Below are positions 36,896-44,652 of a DNA stretch of 64,000 bases, in pieces (the first letter of the stretch is position 1; each line of letters starts with the position of its first letter). Source of the stretch: Lentisphaeria bacterium (lineage in GTDB: Bacteria > Verrucomicrobiota > Lentisphaeria > Victivallales > Victivallaceae); assembly GCA_900768505.1 (NCBI GenBank), contig CAAGED010000056.1:46296-110295 (forward strand). Direction: 5' to 3'. The translations under genes and the position numbers were made by a program. The notes beneath the pieces are model-generated. The model searched no databases. It saw only the letters and a list, made by a program, of their open reading frames with translations, and was not told the DNA's origin.

Positions 36896-36943
36896 GACAT
36901 ATCGCCCTAAGGAGGCAAGATGCCGCATATTTTTTCAAAAAAA
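36896..36943 (+). repeat. Dispersed 47-bp repeat, copy A
   Basis: This stretch runs from GACATATCGCCCTAAGGAGG through GCAAGATGCCGCATATTTTT to a poly-A end. It matches the minus strand at 58762-58810 in about 40 of 47 positions, with one length difference in the T-run. Both copies lie outside genes. This suggests a short interspersed element of this genome. Confidence 0.55.
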
Positions 36944-37110
36944 TTTGCTCTTATTAGTTAGCCGACCGTTAGAGTCGGGGGATTTTTCACCCCCGTCCCC
37001 CAGCAGGGCGCGTTGCCCTGCATCACGTCGTTTCCGCTTCGCAAAAGCTGCTTTCTGTGCTGACGCTGCAAACAATCTTTCACGATATTATGATGTGCTT
37101 TGGCATGTTC

Positions 37111-38517
37111 TTAATATCGGTAGTTTTCCGGCTTAAAGGGGCCTTCAATATTTACTCCAATATAATCCGCCTGTTTTTCACTCAGTGTGGTCAATTTCGC
37201 ACCCAGTTTTTCCAAATGCAATCTGGCTACCTCTTCGTCCAATTTCTTGTTCAGCAGGTAAACTCCAACTTTACGATTCGGATTACGCGCGATATCTATC
37301 TGAGCCAGTGTTTGATTGGTAAAACTGTTCGACATTACAAAACTTGGATGTCCGGTGGCACAACCCAAATTAACCAGCCGCCCTTCTGCTAAAAGGTAGA
37401 TGGAATGACCATCCGGAAAGGTAAAACGATGCACCGGACAACTGCTCCCCTTTATTTCAGTCTTGACAATCCCCGGATATGTTTCCAGACGATTGACTTG
37501 GATTTCGTCATCAAAATGGCCGATATTGCACACGATCGCCTGATCGCGCATCTTTGCCATGTGTTCCAGGGTGATAATATCGCAATTACCGGTAGTTGTG
37601 ACAAAAATATCCGCTTCCGGCAATGCATCTTCCACAGTGCAGACCTTGAAGCCAGCCATGCAGGCCTGGAGCGCACAAATTGGATCAACTTCGCTCACCA
37701 AAACCCTGGCCCGTTCGTTATGCATTGCTTCGGAACAACCCTTGCCTACATCGCCGTACCCGCAAATCATAACCGTCTTGCCGGAAATCATCACATCCAG
37801 CGCCCGTTTGATTCCATCCGGCAATGAGTGGCGGCAGCCGTAAATATTGTCAAATTTACTCTTGGTTACCGAATCATTGACGTTAAGCGCCTGAAAGAGC
37901 AGACGCCCCTGCTGTTCCATTTGGAGCAGTCGGTGCACTCCAGTGGTGGTCTCTTCGGAAACTCCTTTTACATTGGCTACTACCTTGTGCCAATGTTGCG
38001 CATCCTCATTTAGAATTCGCTTGAGCAATTTATTGATTATCTGCAATTCATGATTGTCGGTCGGTTCATCCAGTATCGCCGGATTGTTTTCCGCCGCAAA
38101 ACCCCGGTGTATCAGCAATGTGGCGTCGCCGCCGTCATCTACAATTTGATCCGGTCCGGAACCGTCCGGCCAAGTTAACGCACGGTAAGTACAATCCCAA
38201 TATTCCTCCAAGGTTTCACCCTTCCAGGCAAAAACCGGCACGCCGTCAGCGGCAATTGCGGCAGCGGCGTGATCCTGAGTGGAATAAATATTGCAGGATG
38301 CCCAACGCACGTCGGCTCCCAGTTCCACCAAGGTTTCAATCAGCGCAGCGGTTTGAATCGTCATGTGCAGACTGCCGGTGATTTTTACGTTTTTCAAAGG
38401 TTTATCCGGGCCGTATTTGGCGCGGGTGGCCATAAGTCCCGGCATTTCATGCTCGGCAATATCCAACTCTTTGCGGCCGAAGTCGGCCAAGGCAATATCT
38501 TTAACTAAATATTCCAT
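37111..38517 (-). CDS. ahcY: S-adenosylhomocysteine hydrolase
   Basis: A 468-aa protein of the usual bacterial length. Marks are DIALADFGRKELDIAEHEMP at the start, GSLHMTIQTAALIETL, CNIYSTQDHAAAAIA, the NAD-binding GYGDVGKGCSEAM near residue 255, and NIGHFDDEI with LAEGRLVNLG. The C-terminal end KPENYRY completes the fold. It splits S-adenosylhomocysteine to adenosine and homocysteine, removing the product of methyl transfer. It follows the adenosine kinase-like gene by 13 bp and is the last gene of a metK-kinase-ahcY unit. Confidence 0.96.
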   Translation of the reverse strand: MEYLVKDIALADFGRKELDIAEHEMPGLMATRAKYGPDKPLKNVKITGSLHMTIQTAALIETLVELGADVRWASCNIYSTQDHAAAAIAADGVPVFAWKGETLEEYWDCTYRALTWPDGSGPDQIVDDGGDATLLIHRGFAAENNPAILDEPTDNHELQIINKLLKRILNEDAQHWHKVVANVKGVSEETTTGVHRLLQMEQQGRLLFQALNVNDSVTKSKFDNIYGCRHSLPDGIKRALDVMISGKTVMICGYGDVGKGCSEAMHNERARVLVSEVDPICALQACMAGFKVCTVEDALPEADIFVTTTGNCDIITLEHMAKMRDQAIVCNIGHFDDEIQVNRLETYPGIVKTEIKGSSCPVHRFTFPDGHSIYLLAEGRLVNLGCATGHPSFVMSNSFTNQTLAQIDIARNPNRKVGVYLLNKKLDEEVARLHLEKLGAKLTTLSEKQADYIGVNIEGPFKPENYRY

Positions 38518-38530
38518 TGTTTCGATTCCA

Positions 38531-39574
38531 TTATTTTAGATTTTCACAAATGTATTTCCAACGTTTATCCGGAATTTGGGCTCCCACCACCTGCACCACT
38601 TCCGCGGCAATTTTTGCTCCTAATTCCGCTGCATCGGCCAACGGATAACCATTTAAATATCCGTAAAGGAAGCCGCATTGCCATAAATCCCCCGCTCCGG
38701 TGGTATCCTTGGCGCTGACCATTTTTGCCGGAATATACTGAAACTGGCCGTCATGGCCGACGCAACAACCTTTTTCGCCCAGTTTAATTGCGCAAATCAC
38801 TCCCGGTGCGGCTAATATTCCGGCCTGCTGTTCCGGCGGCATTACGCCGCAGTATTCATTGGCTTCATCGGCGTTGGCAAAAATCACATCCACATAATTT
38901 TTCAGTACAAACTCCAGATACTCACGCTGCCGGCGCACCAGTTCGAAGGTGCCTATATCCAAACTTATTTTTACTCCGGCGGCCTTTGCCGTTTGGAATA
39001 ATTTGGTGCTGCAAGCTGGATTAAAGAGAAAATACCCCTCCACATGCATTAATGATACTCCATCAAAAAGTGCCGGAGTTATCTCCTCCGGAAATATCAG
39101 CAGCGAGGCTCCCCAGGCGGAACGCATGGTGCGCTCGGCATCCGGGGTAATCATGCTTAAACAACGGGCCGTCGGGGCGCCGGGGCATAATTTTATACGC
39201 CGGGAGTTGCCGCCGAGTTTTTCCAGTTCGTCCAAATAAAAATTGCCGTCGTTGTCATCTCCCAGTGCGCCGAATATGGCAATCGGCATCCCAAGTTGCG
39301 CCAGTCCGCAAACGGTATTGCCGGCGGAGCCGCCGATTACCCTGGATACCGGATTGGGTAATGCGGCAATGAGTTGATCCAATTCTTCGGTGGTCAAATT
39401 GACGGCGCCACCCTTTTCCAAATAATGCTGAATTAAAAAATCTTCCGGGATTTGAGATAAAAAATCGACGATTGGTGCGCCAACTCCCAAAATTATTCCG
39501 GAATCAAGAGGCAAATTATTTATTTTTACCCCATCTTTTTTATTTATTTCTGATTTTAATTCCGAAATGTTCAT
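38531..39574 (-). CDS. PfkB-family kinase, probably adenosine kinase
   Basis: A 347-aa protein of the ribokinase/PfkB family. It has GVGAPIVDFLSQIP, the GGSAGNTVCGLAQLG sugar-binding loop, FGALGDDNDGNFYLDEL and the catalytic TTGAGDLWQCGFLYGYLNG near residue 300, with the catalytic Asp in GAGD. Family membership is certain. The adenosine specificity is inferred from its place directly before ahcY, where it would phosphorylate the adenosine released from S-adenosylhomocysteine and pull that reversible reaction forward. A purine-nucleoside kinase or a sugar kinase cannot be excluded from the sequence alone. Confidence 0.88.
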   Translation of the reverse strand: MNISELKSEINKKDGVKINNLPLDSGIILGVGAPIVDFLSQIPEDFLIQHYLEKGGAVNLTTEELDQLIAALPNPVSRVIGGSAGNTVCGLAQLGMPIAIFGALGDDNDGNFYLDELEKLGGNSRRIKLCPGAPTARCLSMITPDAERTMRSAWGASLLIFPEEITPALFDGVSLMHVEGYFLFNPACSTKLFQTAKAAGVKISLDIGTFELVRRQREYLEFVLKNYVDVIFANADEANEYCGVMPPEQQAGILAAPGVICAIKLGEKGCCVGHDGQFQYIPAKMVSAKDTTGAGDLWQCGFLYGYLNGYPLADAAELGAKIAAEVVQVVGAQIPDKRWKYICENLK

Positions 39575-39699
39575 TATCTGATACCCGTTTTTTCAACTAT
39601 TACTGACTGGAGGCGGAAATACTCATTGCCCGCTCCCCGTTGTTAATCATGCCGTATTTTGACTCCGGAACAATTATTGACGGGTGCCAGTTTTTTATA

Positions 39700-39756
39700 C
39701 TGTAGAATCAAGAGTCGGGAACATTCGTTGCCCGACACCGGTTTTATCTTCTACAG
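39700..39756 (-). ncRNA. Two-stem hairpin structure directly after metK
   Basis: An outer stem CTGTAGAA/TTCTACAG (39700-39707 and 39749-39756) encloses an inner stem GTCGGG/CCCGAC (39714-39719 and 39731-39736). It starts eight bases after the metK stop in the direction of transcription. No T-tract follows. It may be an mRNA processing or stability element within the metK operon, or a small regulatory structure. No known family matches. Confidence 0.35.
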
Positions 39757-39764
39757 GTTGCAAA

Positions 39765-40955
39765 TCAGTTGCGAAATTTTTCCGCCGCTTTTTGCAACAC
39801 CTCAATTTTATCCAGTTGTTCCCAGGGAAATTGGGGACGGCCGAAGTGGCCGTAGGCGGCAGTGGCCTGATAATTCCAATCTTTACCCGGGTGTTTAAGG
39901 TTAAGGGTACGGACAATGTCTGCCGGTTTAAGCGAAAATACCTCCCGAATGACCTGCTCCAATTTTGAATCATCCGCAAGTTTTCCGGTGCCGTAGGTGT
40001 CAACGTTGATACTTAACGGATCGGCTACTCCGATGGCGTAAGCCACCTGAACTTCGCATTTGTCAGCCAATCCGGCAGCTACGATATTTTTGGCGATGTA
40101 ACGGCACATGTAAGCGGCGGAACGATCCACCTTGCTTGGGTCTTTGCCGGAAAATGCGCCGCCGCCGTGGGAGCCGACGCCGCCGTAAGTGTCCACAATA
40201 ATTTTGCGGCCGGTCAGCCCGGTGTCACCGTGAGGTCCGCCGATTTCGAAGCGGCCGGTTGGGTTAATGTAATACTTTACCGGCTTGGTCATTAATTCGG
40301 CAGGAATTACCTTTTTTACCACCTCTTTGACCAGTGACTCCAGCTGTTCATTTTTCATATCCGGCGTATGCTGGTGTGAGACCACAATTGTCTCCACCGC
40401 GATTGGTTTGCCTTGGTCGTAACGGATTGAAACCTGACTCTTGGCATCCGGCCGCAAAAATGGATATTTAGTTGGAAATTTTTTGCGAAGAGTGGCCAAT
40501 TCCTGAACAATTTTATGGGCATAGTAGATGGTTGCCGGCATGTATTCGCTGGTTTCGTTGGAGGCGAATCCGAACATCATTCCCTGATCGCCGGCGCCTT
40601 GTTCCTTGGCGTTGCCGGAATCAACTCCCTGGGAAATATCCGGAGATTGAGAGTGAATGCAAACCATAACCTTGGCATTTTCGGCGCAGAAACCGACTCC
40701 CGGCTCATTATACCCGATTTCATGGACGACTTTCAGTGCAATTTCCTGCCAGTTGACCACTGCCTTGGTGGTGATTTCGCCGGAAATGACAATTAAGTCG
40801 GTGGTAGTCAGAGTTTCGCAGGCGACGCGGCTCTGGGGATCCTGCATGAGGCAGGCGTCGAGTATGGCGTCGCTGATCTGATCACAAACCTTGTCCGGAT
40901 GTCCCTCTGAAACCGATTCAGAAGTGAAAACATGATTGGAATGAATCTTGCTCAT
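39765..40955 (-). CDS. metK: S-adenosylmethionine synthetase
   Basis: A 396-aa protein. Diagnostic motifs are SVSEGHPDKVCDQISDAILD near the N-terminus, GAGDQGMMFGFA near residue 120, GGPHGDTGLTGRKIIVDTYG and GGGAFSGKDPSKVDRSAAYM. All ATP, methionine and metal sites look complete. It makes S-adenosylmethionine from methionine and ATP. It has AGGAGC upstream of its ATG and a 190-bp gap before the adenosine kinase-like gene, with a hairpin in the gap. The 290-bp upstream region shows no SAM riboswitch that I can recognise. Confidence 0.97.
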   Translation of the reverse strand: MSKIHSNHVFTSESVSEGHPDKVCDQISDAILDACLMQDPQSRVACETLTTTDLIVISGEITTKAVVNWQEIALKVVHEIGYNEPGVGFCAENAKVMVCIHSQSPDISQGVDSGNAKEQGAGDQGMMFGFASNETSEYMPATIYYAHKIVQELATLRKKFPTKYPFLRPDAKSQVSIRYDQGKPIAVETIVVSHQHTPDMKNEQLESLVKEVVKKVIPAELMTKPVKYYINPTGRFEIGGPHGDTGLTGRKIIVDTYGGVGSHGGGAFSGKDPSKVDRSAAYMCRYIAKNIVAAGLADKCEVQVAYAIGVADPLSINVDTYGTGKLADDSKLEQVIREVFSLKPADIVRTLNLKHPGKDWNYQATAAYGHFGRPQFPWEQLDKIEVLQKAAEKFRN

Positions 40956-41179
40956 AAAAAAACAAAGCTCCTAAAAAAAGAAATATTTTAAATAATAATT
41001 ATCATGTCATAAGATAACCTTTCGGAGACAAAAAAACAAGTATTGAATCGATATTTCTTGATATATTTGGATACATCAGGCGCTGTTTTTTACCTAAAAA
41101 ATGGATATTTAAGAAACCGTTACTTTAAAATACACATCGAAACTTGTAAAAGTGAAAAAAAGGACTATATTAAAAGTCG

Positions 41180-41209
41180 TTGACGGAGTGTCGGCATCGG
41201 CAATTTATT
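41180..41209 (+). promoter_or_regulatory. Possible promoter of ptsH-ptsI
   Basis: TTGACG at 41180-41185 and TTTATT at 41204-41209 are separated by 18 bp, about 40 bp before the GTG start of HPr. The surrounding sequence is A+T-rich. The -10 match is only fair, and TATTAT two bases further on is an alternative. Confidence 0.3.
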
Positions 41210-41249
41210 ATATTGTTTTTTTGATAATTATTTTTTTCGGAGACTTATT

Positions 41250-41519
41250 GTGGAAGCGATTCGGAATTTGGAAATATGCAACAAGTTAGGGTTGCACGGG
41301 CGGCCGGCAATGCTTTTCGTTAAACTTGCCTCCGGATTTTCATCTGAAATCAGCGTCTGCAAGGATGACGAAGAGGTTGATGGAAAAAGTTTGCTGGGTT
41401 TGATGATGTTGGCGGCCGGTTGCGGTTCCAAAATCAAAATCATTGCCCGCGGCGAAGATTCTCAGCAGGCGGTGGCTGAATTAAGCGAGTTGGTAAAAAA
41501 TAAATTCAATGAGGAATAA
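41250..41519 (+). CDS. ptsH: Phosphocarrier protein HPr
   Basis: An 89-aa protein with a GTG start and CGGAG upstream. The active-site motif KLGLHGRPAMLFVKLA carries His16, which takes a phosphate from Enzyme I. The regulatory motif VDGKSLLGLMMLAAGCG carries Ser47, the site for HPr kinase. It accepts phosphate from PEP via Enzyme I, encoded next. No sugar-specific EII is in this window, so it may serve regulation or a transporter elsewhere. Confidence 0.93.
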   Translation: MEAIRNLEICNKLGLHGRPAMLFVKLASGFSSEISVCKDDEEVDGKSLLGLMMLAAGCGSKIKIIARGEDSQQAVAELSELVKNKFNEE

Positions 41520-41648
41520 ACCAGACGCATTGGCAGCTTAATCGTTTTTTTTGCCGGTGAATTTTTTTTTGTCGTTTTGTGCCTGGCTGTTTTTGGGAGA
41601 TTCCGTACCCGGTTGGCAATGATATTTTTATGAATTGGAGTGCTTTTC

Positions 41649-43439
41649 ATGGATATTCACAGCGATAATTATGACCGTCAGGATGTAACATTCCGCGGCG
41701 TTGCCGCTTCCGGTGGAATTGCCATTGGCGATGTGTTCATTTTGAACAGCAGCGAAAGTGCTTATGTGCAGCCGCCCCTGACTAGAATTGCCCCCGAAAC
41801 CGTGGATTCGGAATTGGCAAGATTGGCGGAAGCTGTCAGTGCCGCCAAGCAGGAGATCATTGCCCTCAAGGAACATGCCGAAGTGGCGGTCAGCAGCAAA
41901 GACGCCATGATTTTTGATACCTACATGATGATTATTGACGACTTGTCGCTTATGCAGCAAATTTCAACACTGATCAGTACTGAGCTGCTGGACGCTCCCA
42001 GTGCATTTTACCAAGTGATCAACCGCTACATCGATACCCTTTCTTCCGTGCAGGATCAGTATATCCGGGAGCGGGCTGCTGACATTAAGGATGTGGCGGT
42101 GCGGGTTTTGAATCATCTGCTCAATGTTTCGGAGCAGACAACCCGGGAAATTAACAATCCCAGTGTAATTATCGCCAGGGATTTGGCTCCCTCCGACACC
42201 ATGATGTTCGATCGGAAAAACGTGCTGGCTTTCGCCACGGAGCGCGGCTCGACCACATCGCATACGGCGATTTTATCCCGTTCGATGCAGATTCCTTCGG
42301 TGGTCGGGGTGGAGGGCGGCTTATTCGAATTTCTGAAAGAGAGCGACCATATAATTGTGGACGGCGATGCAGGTATTGTCATTGTCAACCCCTCGATTGC
42401 CACACTTAAGCGCTACCGTGAAAAGAATAAATCGGATAAAAAAATTATTACTGCTCTGACCCGGGAGAGTATTTTGCGCCCGGAGACGCTGGACGGATTT
42501 CTGATTCAGCTGGCGGCGAATATTGAATCAATTGAAGATATCGAGAGTGCGAAACGTTTTGGTGCCGCCGGCGTTGGATTGTTCAGGACTGAATATTTGT
42601 ATTTGAATACCGAGGTTCCGCCGTCGGAGGAATCCCAGCTGGCCAGTTACACCAAACTGCTTCAGGGGATGGATGGCGATCCGGTTATTATCCGGACCTT
42701 GGATTTGGGCGGCGACAAGCTGGATTTCGCCATGCGTCATTTTGCGGAGGCAAATCCGTTTTTGGGATTGCGAGGCTTGCGTTTTTGTCTGCACGACCGA
42801 TTGGATATATTCAAAACTCAATTGCGGGCGTTATTCCGTGCCGGAGTGCATGGCAAGCTGAAAATAATGGTGCCGATGGTCAGTTGTCTGGATGAAATTA
42901 TTGAAACTAAAAGTGTGATCCGCTCGGTGATGGACGATTTGACCAACGAGGGGCTGGATTTCAATCCCAATATCAAATTTGGCGTTATGATCGAGACTCC
43001 AGCGGCGGCACTGCTGGCGGACCGCCTGGCCAAAGAGGTGGATTTCTTCAGTATCGGGACAAATGATTTGATTCAGTACTCAATGGCCATTGACCGCTGT
43101 AATGAGCGGGTTGCTTATTTGAATCAACCGACTAATCCAATTATTCTGGAGCAGATTTATCGCTGCGTCCGGGCTGCACGGCACAGTAATATTTGGGTAA
43201 GTGTGTGTGGACAAATGGCCTCCAACCCCAAGTATGTCCCGTTATTGCTGGGGCTGGGGGTGCATGAGTTAAGTATGAGTCCAATTTCCATCGGACCGAT
43301 TCGGCGCATTATCCGGCAGTTGAAAATGTACGAGGCGGAGAAGGCGGCCAAGGCGGCGATGGCGGCTTCGACAGCGCAGGAGGCGCTGGATATTTCCCTG
43401 CAGTTATTGCGGCGGATAGCGGATCGGCGTATTCAGTAA
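41649..43439 (+). CDS. ptsI: PTS Enzyme I (PEP-protein phosphotransferase)
   Basis: A 596-aa protein from ATG 41649; GGAG lies eight bases upstream, and the GTG at 41640 lies on that site. The N-terminal domain binds HPr and has the phosphohistidine motif ERGSTTSHTAILSR with His205. The linker leads to the PEP-binding barrel: GVGLFRTEYLYL, IRTLDLGGDK, IMVPMVSCLDEI, GVMIETPAAALLAD and the catalytic Cys segment VSVCGQMASNP. All key parts are present. The sequence is slightly longer than usual at the C-terminus, with an Ala/Lys-rich tail. It lies 129 bp after ptsH and is probably co-transcribed. Confidence 0.95.
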   Translation: MDIHSDNYDRQDVTFRGVAASGGIAIGDVFILNSSESAYVQPPLTRIAPETVDSELARLAEAVSAAKQEIIALKEHAEVAVSSKDAMIFDTYMMIIDDLSLMQQISTLISTELLDAPSAFYQVINRYIDTLSSVQDQYIRERAADIKDVAVRVLNHLLNVSEQTTREINNPSVIIARDLAPSDTMMFDRKNVLAFATERGSTTSHTAILSRSMQIPSVVGVEGGLFEFLKESDHIIVDGDAGIVIVNPSIATLKRYREKNKSDKKIITALTRESILRPETLDGFLIQLAANIESIEDIESAKRFGAAGVGLFRTEYLYLNTEVPPSEESQLASYTKLLQGMDGDPVIIRTLDLGGDKLDFAMRHFAEANPFLGLRGLRFCLHDRLDIFKTQLRALFRAGVHGKLKIMVPMVSCLDEIIETKSVIRSVMDDLTNEGLDFNPNIKFGVMIETPAAALLADRLAKEVDFFSIGTNDLIQYSMAIDRCNERVAYLNQPTNPIILEQIYRCVRAARHSNIWVSVCGQMASNPKYVPLLLGLGVHELSMSPISIGPIRRIIRQLKMYEAEKAAKAAMAASTAQEALDISLQLLRRIADRRIQ

Positions 43440-43725
43440 TCGGTTGGAAAAAAAGTCGTAAATTTTCAAAAAAAAGTTTGTAAAATTACGATATATGGTT
43501 TATTGTCTCAGCAGTGGAATTGTTGCATCGTTTTATCCATATAAGTGGGATGAATGAAGTTGGTGGGAGTTATGAATTTGATTTCCCACAAAAAAACGGG
43601 ATAATTTGCATGAGAAAAATCATGCTACCGGGAGAATTTCGAAAATGCAATTTTTTTCGGGAGCAGTTCACGCTCCGGAAAATACTGAATCCCGGATCGC
43701 AAAAAATTGGGGAATGGGTATTGTA

Positions 43726-44493
43726 ATGAAAAAGATATTTTTTAGTTTGGTTGCTGCACTTTCAATGGGAATCGCCGGAGTGCAGAGCGTGCAGAATGTA
43801 CAGGCAGTGGAATCGGCTGAAATCAAGGCACTTACTCAAGGGCGCAGTACCGGTTTTTTTGAAGCTGGCGTGGTATATCCGGTGCAATTTTACAGTCGGA
43901 TTGACAATATTAACGGCATACGTCTGGCGTTGCCCGGCGTGGTTAATAATGATGTTAACGGCTTGGATGTTGGAATTGCGGGTATTTCCCAAAATTTCAA
44001 TGGTGTGGCGCTGGGGATTTATAGCGGCGCCCGCAAAAATGGCAATGGACTTTTTGTCAATGCCATCAACCAGAGCGGCAATGTATTCAACGGCGCCCAG
44101 CTTGGTGTGGTGAATTTGAGTGGATTTGAAACCAATCGCGGCACGGCGGCCTCTTTGGAACACTCCAATGGTGCTCAATTGGGTGTGGTAAATTGCGCGG
44201 CCAATTATTTTGTCGGATTGCAGTTGGCGGTATGTAATGCTACCAACAATGGAAGTGGCCTTCAACTGGGTTTGGTTAATTTGGTACAACCCAATCAGGA
44301 GATGAACGGACGCTTGTTGAAATCCACTGATACAGTGAATATCAATGCCAATCAAGTGGTGCAAATTGGTTTTGTCAACATGAACCCGGGGGCGAAATAT
44401 CCGCTCTCTTTTGGTTATGAACCCTTGCAAAGGGTGATTTGTGACAGTGGAATCTGGTTGTATGAGAAGACGGTGGCTTTGTTTGCCAAATAA
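43726..44493 (+). CDS. Secreted short-repeat surface protein (LA_2272-like)
   Basis: A 255-aa protein from ATG 43726 with a signal peptide of about 27 residues (MKKIFFSLVAALSMGIAG). The mature part is built of about ten repeats of 20-22 residues with the pattern N-G-x-Q-L-G-V-V-N, such as NGAQLGVVNLSG, NGAQLGVVNCAA, VGLQLAVCNATN and SGLQLGLVNLVQ. This pattern is like the LA_2272 surface-repeat family of spirochaetes and is expected to fold as a beta-solenoid or beta-barrel. Its role is unknown. It is a single gene with a terminator downstream. Confidence 0.72.
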   Translation: MKKIFFSLVAALSMGIAGVQSVQNVQAVESAEIKALTQGRSTGFFEAGVVYPVQFYSRIDNINGIRLALPGVVNNDVNGLDVGIAGISQNFNGVALGIYSGARKNGNGLFVNAINQSGNVFNGAQLGVVNLSGFETNRGTAASLEHSNGAQLGVVNCAANYFVGLQLAVCNATNNGSGLQLGLVNLVQPNQEMNGRLLKSTDTVNINANQVVQIGFVNMNPGAKYPLSFGYEPLQRVICDSGIWLYEKTVALFAK

Positions 44494-44566
44494 TTGAATT
44501 CCTGAATTAATCAATAAGAATTAATTGTTCGGCTGAAAATATTTGAAAGAGTCTTGTATCTTTCTG

Positions 44567-44626
44567 AAAGCACCAAGTTATATTGGCAGTTAATACAATA
44601 TATGATTTGGTGCTTTATGTTTTTTA
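44567..44626 (+). terminator. Terminator after the surface-repeat gene, possibly bidirectional
   Basis: AAAGCACCAA (44567-44576) and TTGGTGCTTT (44607-44616) are perfectly complementary, with an inner ATATTG/CAATAT stem. A T-run follows at 44619-44624. It lies between convergent genes and may serve both. Confidence 0.65.
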
Positions 44627-44652
44627 TCGGATGAAATTAAAATGTCCGTTAT

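Larger units (their letters stand above)
36477..37110. other. Gene-free repeat- and hairpin-rich region
   Basis: About 630 bp between the FAD reductase gene and the end of ahcY, with no convincing gene. It holds an orphan plus-strand terminator-like hairpin, a 21-bp near-direct repeat, a copy of a 47-bp dispersed repeat and a GCAGGGC-GCGTT-GCCCTGC hairpin near 37000-37022. The longest open frame in it, about 97 codons, reads through the repeat and has low-complexity content. It looks like decayed or mobile-repeat sequence. Confidence 0.5.

Noticed and set aside
36843..37136. A 97-codon plus-strand open frame in the repeat region
   Set aside because: It reads through dispersed repeat copy A and a hairpin, has no good ribosome site, and overlaps the 3' end of ahcY.
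40956..41249. Possible SAM riboswitch upstream of metK
   Set aside because: No SAM-I, SAM-II or SAM-III core could be matched; the stretch is A+T-rich without a convincing multi-stem junction.
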